Shown piece after piece: positions 23,695 to 35,214 of a DNA stretch of 64,000 nucleotides. Made by a program: the position numbers and the translations under genes. The stretch comes from Marasmius tenuissimus (taxonomy: Eukaryota > Basidiomycota > Agaricomycetes > Agaricales > Marasmiaceae). Every line of letters starts with the position of its first letter. Positions within the stretch are counted from its first letter, which is position 1. A model generated the notes under the pieces. The model had not been told where the DNA came from. It searched no databases and was given only the letters and a program-made list of their open reading frames with translations. The stretch covers positions 2,232,001 to 2,296,000 of the forward strand of contig JAQOTA010000053.1 of NCBI GenBank assembly GCA_029532415.1. The letters run 5' to 3'.

Positions 23695-26600
23695 ATGCTG
23701 AACCTGGGCACCTGCCACAACGACTCTTGTCCCTTCAAAGGCTTTGAACATGAGTTTGACGCCGTGGATAGTTCCGTAACTCCCGTGTTGGCTCAGATTT
23801 GCAAGATATGCGGCTGTACTGCCAGCTTGCACGATAGAATTACTGTGAGTATTGACATACGCATCTTCGTACTCAATATCTCCGCCAAGCTAAATGATTG
23901 ATTGCACATAGGCACCTCAGCAAGAACCACAACGCACTAGCAACCGGGTTCGTTGACTCAGTCGTCCCGAATTTACGACTTTCAACACTGATCGTCTTCT
24001 CGTCTTAGCCTGTGTCTTCAATCTTCAAGGAGGCTGCAACTCGTCGGAAGCAAAGGGCCAACGAGGCGACTATCAACGGTGTTAAGGAGCAAATGGCATT
24101 CGATCCGGGTGTAAAGGTATGCTGTAGCCACCTGCATCTATCGGGGCCCCTGTGACTGACCAATAATTAGGTTCAAATGGATGCGTTTCAAGACAGCAAA
24201 AGCCACAAGCGTCCGCCCCGGAAGGCAAAAGGGACGAAACGAAAAAGCCGTGGAGATGATCTTACAGATGAGGACTCAAGTATCAGTGCCGGGAAGAAGC
24301 AAAAATCTGCGGAGGAGCTCGAGCTTCATATTGTCTTCATTGGGAGGACAGACGAAGTCTATTCCGCAGGTGGTGCAAAATGCCCCACTCCTTCCGAGTA
24401 AGTAGATAAAAGTTTTACATGCACTATCGTCGCTCAACATGTCATTCCACTGCAGATGGGAACCGATGTTCTATGAACATAAATCGATCAGGTCGGTCAA
24501 GATAACAAGCGATGACACCCCTGCCTCCATCCGGGCCCGGATCGTTGGCGCGTTCTCTGGCTCAGACGACAAACTCTTTGGCACGGACAGCACCCTCATT
24601 GAGAACTTTGTGTACCTCTGGAGGCAAGGTAACGGCCCGGGACGACCTTCCAAAGTCCGGCTCGTCAAAACGTCTCAGAACCCGGGCTTTGAGGATGTTA
24701 AGACGTGAGTACAGCCCTCTTCGGTCTAATGCTAGAATTAATCTATTTCCTTTTAGGCTCCGTGAAGCAGGCACTAATGCTGCCACTCGGCGGTTCAACA
24801 ATCGGGTATACATTGCCCTCGTAGAAGGTTCTCCAAATATCTTGCCAGCTGCCTCGGATGAGAGTGACAGTGAAGCTGCCGACGACACGCATCCTGATAC
24901 ACCCGTGAGCCGCAATAGTGCTTGTTAGTCATTGGCTTCTTCTGATTCATATTAGATGGATGATGCGACCCCAATCGTGGACGCGGAGGAAGACCCCAAG
25001 GACGCCTCCACAACGGTGGATGGTGATGGCCGTGAGTAATCGAATTGCGAACACTACAGGATATTCTTTACTGATTCTACTATAGGCGATGAGGCGAAGG
25101 GTACGGAGAGACAATATCTCTTCTCCAAGACGCAGGAAGTCTGGTCCCTGATAACGAACATGACTGCTCCGAGCAATGACATGCCTTGGGTATGTGTTTA
25201 TTTTGTCTATTTTGTCGTGTGACTTGCTGATGTATGTTCGATGAAGTGGCCTCTCAAACCGTCTGCTCCTTATGAGGAGATCATTCCGCTCGCCAACTGT
25301 GTCCTAGGACAACTCTCTAAGTACGATCGATCGAAGGACATGTGCCGCTTTCAGCCCATTGCCGAGGAGATCATAAAGCCTGATGACCTCTTTCCGTCTT
25401 TGGACTTCCTTGTTGCTTATGCAAACGCAATTGATCCGGACTCTGCGCCCGAAGACGGAGACTTTTTTACCGTGTTCAAACTTGGGGAGCACGGTTTATT
25501 TTTGATCGTCAAGGCGTTGTTTGGGATTCACCTCGGATTGAAGACCCACAATAATACCCTTCCTCTCACTCTGTACAACTCCGTCGTTGACCAGCTGAAC
25601 GCTATCGGCCATGCCCTACACACTTTGCTCCAGGAGTTCCGTAAACGTGTTGCCCGACGTTTCTATGCTCCACCTGGATTTTCCGAGTTCTTCAATGTCA
25701 TTGATGACTTCGAGTCTCTAAGGGACCTACCAGTAAGTTTACTACGTTGCTTCGCTTTCAATGAGACCCACTAAACATACAAACTCAGGTTGCCACGCGA
25801 ACTGACAGGTATCTTCTTCTCATCCTAGACCCAACCACATATCCAGGACAGACAGAAACACCAGCGGTTTTTGAACGAGTAATGAAGTTCGACTTCGGGA
25901 GCTCTACCAACCCCGAAGAGATGAATAGTTCCGCACTGCGGACAGGAGTTTACGGTCTTCATGGCCTGTTTTACTTATGTTCGCGCTTTCTTGACCACCC
26001 ACCTGTCCTTCCCGACGATGATCGCCGCAAGGACATGTATGTCAATCTTTTCCCCGTTCTTGGCATTTTCCTTGCTGCACTTACTCAGAAGATCAAGAGT
26101 GCTTCTAAGGTAAGTAGCGTATTCGGCCTCCCTTCTCAAATATTCGTCGACTCAATCGGTTATATACAGGCCTCAGGGAAGCGGAAGGAGAAGGATAGGG
26201 CTTCTCCAGGCCGAACACCACCGAGGTAATCCTGGACCTCTTCCTTTTCGCTCTATTTGCAAGCTTATGATTCATGATAGACCGGAGTCCGTCCACACAC
26301 TGTCTTCAGGCTCGGAAGATGAGGATGAGACTCCTTCTAGTGCTCATCAATTTCATTTTCGGGAGGGTATGTCTGAGTTAAATTTTTCGATAAGTGCGAA
26401 TCTGGCCTAACCAACTTCCTTCGTTTAGATTCGTTCCAAGGTCACAGAGCTGAGCCACCACCGTGTTCATCGGGATCCGTACCGCCAAAATCAAATCAAC
26501 GCCCTCGCCCTCAACCTACCGGGTTCAAGCCGACCTATGCAGCTACCGGCACATCCAGCACCTCCAGTACTGGCGTCAAGGCCAAAGAGCGGGTATGGCA

Positions 26601-26944
26601 GCACCTGGTTGATGATCTCGAATCGGAATATCTACGCCATTCTGGTCAGGCTCGCGCGTTTTACCAGGATCTCTGGATGAAATTTGCGTGGTATCCGAGA
26701 CTCCAATCTGAACCCGACCTCCGCTGGAACATCATTCGTCAACGTGCAGATTATGATATCTATAAGGTTGCAATCCGAGTATGTATTTCGGATTTCTACG
26801 GAACAGTGGCCTTACTTACCTGCATTTCTTCAGGTATTTCATTCGGACAAGCTGCAGCCTCACTTCAGGACTGAAGACATGGAGAAGTTGGCCAACGAGA
26901 TTACCCGCCTTTTGGTGAAATGCAAGGAATTGAACCATAAATAA
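23695..26944 (+). CDS. Transposon-borne 14-exon gene, 835 aa, zinc-site N-terminus and J-like C-terminus
   Basis: Exons: 23695-23844, 23912-23947, 24009-24116, 24171-24397, 24456-24704, 24757-24904, 24956-25031, 25086-25189, 25247-25732, 25789-26109, 26170-26225, 26281-26366, 26429-26778 and 26834-26944. They sum to 2508 nt with no stop. The 36-nt second exon rests on a weak donor (gttcgt) and could be skipped in frame. The N-terminus has spaced Cys/His (TCHNDSC, then CKICGCTASLH), a possible zinc site. A Lys/Arg-rich nuclear-type segment (KRPPRKAKGTKRKS) follows. A globular stretch begins ELELHIVFIGRTDE, followed by an acidic linker. A helical middle starts WPLKPSAPYEEIIPLANCV. The C-terminus reads RVFHSDKLQPHF, like a DnaJ helix with HSD in place of HPD. 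I do not recognise the family. Its place beside the integrase, in the same orientation inside the TIRs, suggests a transposition accessory protein or a passenger. Confidence 0.75.
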
Positions 26945-27194
26945 CTATTGTAAACCGTTTAAGGCTATTACTCGCCGCAATCTGGAGCACCGATTCAACT
27001 TGGAGCCATTTATCTTGAGACTGCTCAGTACTGTAGTACCATACTACCAAATCTATTAGTTATCATCACGACTGACTGGATTTAAGCGAGAACCTTTGAA
27101 CCACAAGCTCAAACATTGATATGACCGTATGACGACACCTTGATCATCAACCGTCACCATCGATCTTGATTCGCTCCTGCCAGTGCTCGCAACT
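26945..27194. other. Spacer between the two transposon genes
   Basis: 250 bp that contain the presumed 3' end of the upstream gene and the promoter of the integrase gene. No clear TATA box was identified. No other structure was seen. Confidence 0.5.
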
Positions 27195-28874
27195 ATGCAT
27201 AGTGAGGATCAAGAAGAGCTCCATGGCGACGACAACGGCGATAGCACTCACATATTTCTTCTACGTGCTGAGGTTATCGTTCGAGAGGCTTCGCTAGTCG
27301 CACAATCCATTCCTGATGCTGAAGAGTTTGCGGTGGAGAGGGCGTTAAGGCGACTGATGCGCATTTATCACATCCTTTCCAACCTCAATGATCCACTCAT
27401 AACACCCAGTGAGCTTCAGGAGCTTGTCCAAACCATTGTTGACGCAGCTCTTCCCCTAGCCGAGTTCCTTCGAAATCCTCCACCACCTCCTGCGGCCCAA
27501 ACAAGGTACATATACACGGGTCAACCAGGTCGTCCTTGTTATCAGCTCGATCTGCAGCGACTCGTGGATCTTCACGATCTTGGCTGCACATGGAAGTCAA
27601 TCGCACAGGCTGTTGGCGTGACCCGCAAAACTATCTATAATCACCTATCTCGCGCAGGTTTATCACCCGAGCGACCATCTTATAACATCATTTCCGACGA
27701 AGAACTGGATGAACTTGTTGCAGAGATAAGTCTTATGCATCCATTGGCGGGCTCGGTCATCATTATCGGTCATTTGGCGGCCAAAGGATGGCGGATTCCT
27801 CTGCTTCGAGTGCAGCAAAGCTTGCAGCGTGTTGACGCGATTGGTGTATTCGTTAGGTGAGTCGACATTCTCGTGCACATCTGTGACCTGGCTGACAGCA
27901 CAATTAGATGGAGTGGGTGCATTAAACGGAGAATATACAAGGTACGGGGTGCAAATGCACTTTGGCACCATGACGGAAACGAGAAGCTGAGGCCATGGGG
28001 ATTCTATATACATGGATGTGTCGATGGCCATTCGCGATTGATGATCTATATGCACTGCTGTAACAACAAACGTGCATCGGTTGTGGGTATGATATTTAGG
28101 GAGGCAGTCGAGATATTTGGATGGCCCAGTCGCATGCGAGCAGATTTTGGAAGGGAAAACAATGAGGTTGAACGACTGATGGTTCGCAGATGGGGAGAAA
28201 ATCACCGAGCATATCTGCGAGGGCGGTGAGTGTTTGACAAATCATGTTTTCTTCGAGCTTTCTGATCGATTATCTGCGGCCCTAGTTCAACTCAAAATGT
28301 TAGGATTGAGCGGGCGTGGAGGGATGTTCGTAAGGATACAATTGAGTCCTTTCGGAAGGTCTTCATGTATCTCACAGAGGTTCACCTCCTCGATATGGAG
28401 GATCCCCTCCACCGAATCTGCCTCTATATTGTTTACCAGCCACGTATCCAAGCGTCCCTGAACCGAACCATGGCGTCCTGGAACCATCATCGCATGCGCA
28501 CCGCCCAAAACAAGTCTCCGCTGGCGTTATATGAGTTGAGTCGGGAAACTGCCATCAACCGAGGATACTGGACGGGAGATCCTGGAGATCCCATCACTAC
28601 GACATTGGATCCCGATTATGGGCAAGAGGATGGTGACCTGCCTCCTCTGGACGAACTACAAGCAGACCCTCAGCATCCCGAGTACCGGGATTACGCCTCT
28701 TCGGCCGAGGAGAAAGCGGATGGGGTGTTTGTGAATAACGATGCTGAGATCACAGAGGGACAGCGGTTCTTCGAGTCTCATGGGTTTGATACAGGTCGAG
28801 AAGATGGAAATTGGGGGATTGACGTTTACTGCGAAGCAGTAATACTTATGGAACAATATGTAGATAGTTTATAA
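27195..28874 (+). CDS. rve-type DDE integrase/transposase, 522 aa
   Basis: Three exons (27195-27856, 27908-28225, 28286-28874) with introns of 51 and 60 nt encode 522 aa. The first ATG of the frame is used. A helix-turn-helix reads GCTWKSIAQAVGVTRKTIYN and is preceded by GQPGRP. A conserved block (SDEELDELV) and the sequence ahead of the core (RWSGCIKRRIYKV) follow. The core has D243 (ALWHHDGNEKLRPWGF), the strand YIHGCVDGHSRLMIY, D300 (SRMRADFGRENNEV) and E335 (GRSTQNVRIERAWRDVRKD). Spacing is D-56-D-34-E, as in retroviral-type integrases. The second intron falls inside GR-S next to the catalytic Glu. The remaining segment ends in WNHHRMRTAQNKSPLALYEL, then an acidic tail. The architecture matches the integrase core domain proteins of fish, corals and mushrooms. 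It is the probable transposase of the element at 21932-30430, and it looks intact. Confidence 0.88.
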
Positions 28875-29219
28875 CGACACTTAAGCCAGGCGAACGAAGG
28901 GTGATGTCGGATTCCAGGATGTTACTGGGCTAGGGATAATCGATAATCCTAGGAAATGAACCATCACGTGCTCACTGCTCAACCCGGGGAGACCGTACCG
29001 ACTCCGACACCTCTCCACGACTTGAATCGGGGATTGACCAACTCAAATCGAGGGGATCTCTTCTGTCCTCTGAGCAAATACCGTCTCGAGAAAGCTTGAT
29101 TTCTCATCATACGAGGGAAATCTCGTCCATAGAAAGTCCGTTGAAAAGGAAATCTCGCAGGCTGGACTCGAATCTCATATCACCCGAATCTCACAGATAA
29201 TTTTTACACAGTATTTGTG
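28875..29219. other. Right arm and interrupted right TIR of the outer transposon
   Basis: Non-coding. From about 29110 to 29219 it is homologous to the right end of the nested 1.2-kb element (30306-30414), so the two share about 110 bp of right-end sequence. Repeated AATCTC motifs are dense here. The terminal repeat is cut after tttgtg (29214-29219); its last 5 bp (ccata) are displaced to 30426-30430. Confidence 0.7.
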
Positions 29220-29275
29220 TATGGCACAAATACTGTGTAAAAATTATCTGCGAGATTTGGGTGATATGAGATTTG
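29165..29275. repeat. Near-perfect palindrome formed by two abutting TIRs
   Basis: The right terminal repeat of the outer element (ending tttgtg at 29219) abuts the left terminal repeat of the nested element (from 29220). This makes an inverted repeat of about 50 bp per arm with almost no loop and few mismatches. It is explained by the nested insertion and needs no separate function, but it could be cruciform-prone. Confidence 0.85.
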
Positions 29276-30419
29276 AGATTGAGCCATGAGATTTCATTCC
29301 TCAGTAAACTTAGTATGGATGAGATTTGCCTTGTGGGATGGATTACAAAGAAATTCGAGCCAGAAGACGTCCCGATTCAAGTGACCTCGAGCGAGATTCA
29401 ACTCGAGTTCGCGATCCGAGTCGAGTCGACCGTCGAAAGTCCGACTTGAGACAAGGAAATGTTGAGTTGGGGCCGTCTCCCACACTCCATCCGAGGCACG
29501 GGGTAATACTTTAGAATCCCTCAAATTTGTTACTGCCTTCGTACATATGCATAGCTCTGGTCCGACGGCCCCAGGATGAGAAAGGTGTGTGCTTGCAAAC
29601 TGCTCAATTCATCATCCCTTCTCACCAGGGCCAGACGAGAGTTGCAGCCAGTGCGAAACCAGCGGCAAAAAAAGCCTACATTAAGCTCCGACCCGCCTCT
29701 ACCAGCAGCGGCTGCGGTACAATTCTTCTTTTTCCCCATTCCACCACGACCTCTTTGATACAAAGAATGAGTAAGGCCTGGAGAGGAGCAGATATTGCCA
29801 TAAACTGAAATGACATACTACAGTGTTTTGTTAGAGTTATGGCACATTTGAGCAACCTCAAAAAAGCCCTAAAGAGATGGAATCACAATCTTGACAATAA
29901 CACACTGATTTAGCGCGTCAGGAAGCTCCCCCATAAGTAGTTTCTCCTGTGATATCACTGATTATTTGTGCATCATCTGACGACGACGACGTAGACCTCT
30001 CATGTCGGGCAACAGGACTTCTGGCGCGCTGTTTAGTGAGACCGTGCCATCTCCCAACAAAGGACTGCAAGCGACGAGCAGGAAGGAAAGTTGCCAACCT
30101 CCATGCCGGCCGTACCTTAGCTATGAGGACGACGTTCGGGAAAAGCGGCATGTCTGCGCTCGCAACGCTACTTGATGAGCTTGACTCCCTTTTCAGTGGT
30201 TTTGACTCATATCTCCCCCTGTTTTGCGGCATCCCATTCAAATCGAGATGTTTTTCTCTCAAAATGTAGGGAGCTTCGATTGAATATCTGCTGGAAACTC
30301 ACCTTGCGAGGGAAATCTCACTCATGGAAAGTCCATCGAAAAGGAAATCTCACAGGCTGGACTCGAATCTCATATCACCCGAATCTCACAGATAATTTTT
30401 ACACAGTATTTGTGCCATA
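29220..30419. mobile_element. Nested non-autonomous relative, 1200 bp, TSD tttgtg
   Basis: It starts TATGGCACAAATACTGTG and ends CACAGTATTTGTGCCATA. The terminal repeats match over about 55 bp with around three mismatches. It is flanked by tttgtg at 29214-29219 and 30420-30425. Removing the element and one duplicate restores an uninterrupted right end for the outer transposon. It shares the terminal ~55 bp on the left and ~110 bp on the right with the outer element, but the interior is unrelated and has no convincing gene. It is therefore a MITE-like derivative that could be mobilised by the same integrase. Confidence 0.87.
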
Positions 30420-30430
30420 TTTGTGCCATA

Positions 30431-30436
30431 CAGTTC
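30431..30436. repeat. Right target-site duplication of the rve-integrase transposon (cagttc)
   Basis: cagttc directly follows TGTGCCATA and pairs with 21926-21931. Confidence 0.9.
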
Positions 30437-32462
30437 GCTTGAGATCTCTGTGGGTAACGGGAGGAACACAGGCGACCAAAAACCAGTATGGCCGAGCCGA
30501 GTTCCAGAGATCGCAGACTTTGAGGGGTTTGATTCGATTGGAGTGAAATCTTCAATCTCTTCGATGTCCGATGTCATTGTCGAAGATTTACTTTCGGGCG
30601 GAGATTCTGCCAACAAGATTGAAGAAGGTCAGGCAATATCCGATAGATGAGAGAGATGAAGCAAACCTTGGTGAACTTCGAACTGATCCGAGTCATTCAC
30701 AGGCTGGTAAAGGGGCTGGTCATATCCGAGATGATGAGCGAAATCGGTAGTAGAAGGGTCGAATCCCCGGAGTTGATATTGGTGTATGCGTTGGTATTCT
30801 TTGTTGTGCCAAGAGAGCCTGGAGAACCCGCTGCCATATTCAAGCTCATTGGGAAGGCCGAGGCCACGACAGATATCGGGTGAGAGAGGAGAGCAGCCGT
30901 CGTCGTGAAAAGACCAATAATGAAGGGAAGAGGTTTTGCACTCGTCCAGGTCGAGAGGTGATGGGCGAACAAAGAGGTAGATCGGTTGTTGGGATCGTAG
31001 TTCGTGTTGGGCTTCAGAGGCATCCAGATAGACGTCGGTCTGTAACCAAGCGCAAGGGAAGACAAGGCCTGTGAAACGTTAACAGATGGAAAGAGAATGC
31101 AAGTCCAACAACGCACAGTAATCGCTCAGATCATCCTCCAAAGTGATCCCGCGTTCGTAAAAAACTCTCCAAGCTTGCGACAGCCAGGCATATCTGGTAG
31201 TTTCATTCGACTCCAACAAAAGATACTGGGATGGTTTAGCGAGTGTAAATCTACTCGAGTTGTCAGATAACCAAGTGAATGATTGCATCAAACTCACCTG
31301 GTCAGCCCATTTTCCATCACTTTTCGATCTGAAAGATTAGTGCTGACGCTCTTCCAGGCGATGTTTGCGGCGGCGGCAATGGGCGTGTTTGTCGACTTTG
31401 AGATGACAGTTGGTTGCGAGACTCGTACATCGATGTATGACGCGGACGAGGTAATGGCGATTTGCTTAGTGACGTCGCGATCCACTTGCTTCGACTTTAG
31501 ACTCGCCAAGAAGCGCAACAAAACATCGATCTGAAGAAGATCTGCCGTCAAAGGCAAGTCTGAGTCCCCAAACCATCGCCCTCTGTATCCGATCTCAAAG
31601 GCTGGTCCTGGTGGACCACGGCAAATTGTTCCCCTTTCCGTATCTAACCACAGCTCGTCTTCGTGTTCGCAACCCAATTGGTCCTGTAACTAGTTCATTC
31701 AAGAGTATCCAAATATTACAATGGTTACTCACAGCTACACTACTGAGATACATTTTGCCCCATCCCCCCATATCGCCCTTCAACTGCGATGCCGGTGCCA
31801 AATCTACAGTAAAAAGATCAGCGAGACCCGACCCAGAGCATGCCTCCACGTACCGTTGTATAATACGAGTGATGGAATCTTCGACTTGCTGTAGCCATAG
31901 ATTTGCGACACATTTGACGTCCTAGCATGATTTGAGCATCCATTATAGATGAGAATTGGAAGGATAGTACGCACAGTGTGGTCGATAGCATCCGAAAGTC
32001 TTCAAGAAAAGCCTGCAAAGGGAGTCAGACCGTGGCTTGAGGTCGGAAATCAACGGGCGTACCTTTTGTGCATCTGGCCCGCTATACTGCAGCATTGTAA
32101 ACACCATTCCCGGCTGCCCTATCACCCTTGCCGTACAAATTATCCTGTCAGCCCGCGGTCCATATCTATCTTTCCACCACTCTTCATCTTCGTCGTCCAG
32201 CCATCGCGGGTACGTGGAAGACCCAACATCCCTGAGCTTGAAGATCTCACCGAGCTTCAGCTTGAAATACTACGACAATAATCAGATTCTTGCGAATCGA
32301 AGAAGAACTGTATCCCCTCACCTCATCAAATTCTGAAGGTTCCTCCTCCTTCGCTTGTACAATTGTCGTCGTATAGTTGTTGTAATAATCCCCCTGAACC
32401 TCGTTGAAGTTGCCACCTGTAATCTGGAAGTTCCGCGCCTTGTGGAAGAACTGGTTAGACAT
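30437..32462 (-). pseudogene. Tandem family copy 6 (FNQVQGDQ-type), last exon split by a transposon
   Basis: The ATG at 32462 starts MSNQFFHKARNFQITGG. Exon 6 holds GRGTICRGPPGP and VLLRFLASLKSKQVD; exon 8 holds SSLHYWSF and RGFDPST. The last exon reads normally to PLPTEISSEL, then runs into the terminal repeat of the transposon. There the frame adds 14 residues (YGTNMAQILCKNYL) and meets a TGA. The native tail is at 21887-21931. Only about 12 residues are replaced, so the gene may still make a nearly full-length protein. I class it as a pseudogene only because its 3' end and poly(A) region are displaced. Confidence 0.78.
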
Positions 32463-34410
32463 TGAATCTGCGAGCGGAAGGGTTTGATAGAGGGGAGAGG
32501 GTGTTGGTCAAGGGATAAGGCAAGTCGCTCTGATGCATGGTGCTCAACAGCAACACCCGATTATACCATGTACGTTATTGGGACCTTCGCACGACCACTG
32601 CTTATTTCGGTAGGAATCAGACTGCTATCAACGGCGCAGTCCAAGAATACGACTCACCAAAAAAATATACCACCCTCTATGATTCTACCTCCTATCGTAA
32701 GTGCTCATTCGACGTTACTTGCATCCACACAGACTTTTGATGAGGTGCTACACTGCAGGCTTTAGGGGGAGAGTTGAAAACATAAACGAAGTTGTGGGAA
32801 GAGAGGAGCTGTCGGCCCGGGCCCGAACGAAATCCTGAACAGTGAAAGGCCCGAATAAGCGCCCATCGATGATGGGATTCTGAGTCTCAGTCAGTGCTCA
32901 CTCAAACCACGACCACCACATTAACGCCGGCATCCAAATATCCAAGCTCCAAGGCCTCCTTCTGTGTCTCGCACCTATTGACAAGTAAAAAGAGATGATA
33001 GAAAAATTTGTTTAGCGTCTCGTTTCAAGACCACAGAAGCCGTTGCGCCGCTCGGGTCCTTCGGTATCCCAAGATCTCACTCCTACCAGTGCTGAACGCA
33101 CTCGTTCAACGACGATCACGCTCAACAATCTGCAGTCTCTTGAACTCGCCGTGCACGCTAGAGGAACTTACTTTTGGTGAAAGAGCAGGGCTACCATCGG
33201 CGGTCATGATAATTACAGGTACGTGTTAGTCAAACACTACCATGCCCAACCATGCTTGACGACCTCCAGAGACCCAAGAACATTTGCTCTTCGACATGCT
33301 GTCGCTCCGTGGCTCTCAGCGTCGACTTGTCGCTTTCCCATCTTGGCCTACCTCCAATCCTCGCAGGAAGAGTCCACTTGGTGAAGAACAGAGTGGAAGA
33401 CCTGGGTTCTAAAGAGCTACGAGGACGCTCCGAGGTTTTCCAGTTGCCTCAAAATCATGATCACTATGCAGTACACGGACATGGAGTCTCCATATCCAGA
33501 TTCAGACCTCCATCTCCGAGTTCAGCAAGGTGCCCGCTACAACGCTGGGTCAGTATAATCTCTACGATAGCGCCAATTCAAGCTCAACTCACCTCCAGCA
33601 GCACTCGCGTCGAACTCTATGATTCCGAACGCCGTAGTCTTGAAGCAAGACTTCCAACGCGCTGGCCCAGACATTCCCTACGATTTATGAACACCGTGTC
33701 TTTGAATGCAACATGATCCCCACCGTCAATGTTCTCGATATCAGTTTGAGGTCATAGGTACCGGGCGTACGTCTTCTCGCCTCCGAAACCTGCATTGGCG
33801 CATTCTAACCTACATAACAACATAGACCCGATCCTGCATAGGTGGTGTTTACCGGGACAGAACTGGAAGTCGCATGAGACACCCCACCGAACGGTCCATT
33901 CGGGTACATGATTTTTGTCTTTGTCGAGCCCAGCCACCGATATGAGCAGTCTTTCGATCTTCCAAACTTCCAACACGCACTGGAAGCCCACAGGGATCGT
34001 GGGCTTTGGGTTGGAAGTGGCGAGGAGAAGAGGGATTTTTTGTAGGTTCCAGGTAAACCGGGTAGCGCCAGTAGTTGTGGGCGACGTTGGTCGGTGTAAA
34101 GTTCTCAAATCGTCATTCGTTATGCACAATGGCGATTGACCATACTCGTTTACTCTCATTTACTATGATTGCAATGCTAGTACTCCCTCAGCGTCTGTAT
34201 AGGCTCGTGACTCACCGCTTGGGCCGTGGTTCTCGACGAACGCAACGCGACGTCCAAGAAGCAGAACACGGCTATTAGAGGGATTCGGGAACTACATTAC
34301 CCGCTCGTTGAGTTGCAGCTGGAAATGGCTGGGCTCCGGGCTCCGGGTGAAGCCATCGCCAGTACCGACGCCACATTAGCTTGGATAGCGGAGGTTTATG
34401 GGAATTAGAC
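32463..34410 (+). pseudogene. Relic of a third unidentified family, first copy
   Basis: The block closely resembles 39622-41500, so it is part of a segmental duplication that includes family copies 6 and 7. The upstream part (32484-32870) is the conserved flank of the array. Plus-strand frames at about 33240-33720 read ESPYPDSDLHLRVQQG and SSSTRVELYDSERRSLEARL. Later fragments near 33950-34130 read VNRVAPVVVGDVGRCKVL and, near 34140, RPYSFT. The block ends near 34380 with AWIAEVYGN and a stop. Several frameshifts separate the pieces. I cannot name the family. Confidence 0.35.
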
Positions 34411-34439
34411 GCCGACGGAGATTTTCACAAGAACTAGTT

Positions 34440-35113
34440 TTTGAATTGGGGTCAAGGCCGCAGTTTTCGATCCCCAGAATCGCTTTTTGTCGAGCCTCGA
34501 TACACACGAAGCGAGTAGCAATCGAGAGAAGATCGATGTACTCCTCGCGAGACGTTTCTTATCTAGATTTGTCTTTGAAGAGCGACCTGGTATAGAGTTA
34601 TATCAATGAACGATGTTGGACCAAGACAGGAATGACCGCACCCTTCGTAGACACAATCCATCAAAGTGGTGAATTCCGCTCGGGTGACGTCTGGAATCAC
34701 AATTGGATTATCGTCCGAGCCCCCCTCTGCACCTTCGGTGAGCTGAGGAGAGTCGAACATGTGCTCGAGAACTTCAGATTCGCGCGGAAGGAGGTGATGA
34801 TGAGCTCTGAAAAGGGTATTATCCACTTGAAGGACGGCGATTGATTGATCAAACGCGAGTATGAGGCAAGAACAACGAGTCATGAACCCACATGGAGAAT
34901 GATCATCTTTTCATTGATGTAGTACATTAGGTCGTGAGGGATGAGAGCTGCAGTAGAGAAGGACGTCCAAGCTTGTGGTGAGCATATCGTGGGGTTCTGA
35001 TCCTCGTCGAGGTCACTGTCATCCTCAGGAAGAGAGGGGAACGTCGGTGACTGCCAACTGGCGGTGGTTTTGGTATCGCTATGACAGTCGTTACTGATAC
35101 GAGTTCCTATCAA
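34440..35113 (-). pseudogene. Decayed BTB/POZ gene, copy A
   Basis: On the minus strand an Asp/Glu-rich first exon (DDSDLDEDQNPTICSPQ) leads to YYINEKMIIL. After an intron the BTB core reads VDNTLFRAHHHLLPRES, then EGAEGGSDDNPIVIPDVTRA. A third exon reads REEYIDLLSIATRFVCIEA but has an in-frame TAA just before it, and it degrades after LGIE. No ATG opens the first exon. BTB domains mediate protein-protein contacts; this copy is non-functional. Confidence 0.65.
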
Positions 35114-35214
35114 TCCTCATCCAACGTTGCTTGCATGTAACATACTTTTGTTTTGATGAGGCACTACGCCGCGTAGTCGACGAAGCAAGTTTCGGGGAGG
35201 GTTGAACAATGAAC

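Larger units (their letters stand above)
21932..30430 (+). mobile_element. rve-integrase DNA transposon, TIR TATGGCACA, 6-bp TSD
   Basis: The left end starts TATGGCACA (21932) and the right end finishes TGTGCCATA (30430). The first ~45 bp and last ~45 bp are imperfect inverted repeats that share GTAAAAATTA and CTGTGAGATT. The element is flanked by cagttc at 21926-21931 and 30431-30436. Six paralogues of the interrupted exon read ggccagttcgcttgag or close variants, which gives the empty site. It carries two plus-strand genes: a 14-exon gene of unknown function (23695-26944) and a 3-exon rve integrase (27195-28874). Without the nested element at 29220-30419 and its duplicated 6 bp, the length is 7293 bp. 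The integrase belongs to a family that I know from fish, corals and mushrooms and that is annotated only as integrase core domain. I cannot match the TIR to a named superfamily from memory. Polintons also have 6-bp duplications and rve integrases, but no Polinton genes are present. Confidence 0.9.

Noticed and set aside
21932..30430. The transposon as a Polinton/Maverick because of its rve integrase and 6-bp duplication
   Set aside because: No DNA polymerase B, packaging ATPase, protease or capsid genes. The ends do not start with AG, and the integrase belongs to a different family.
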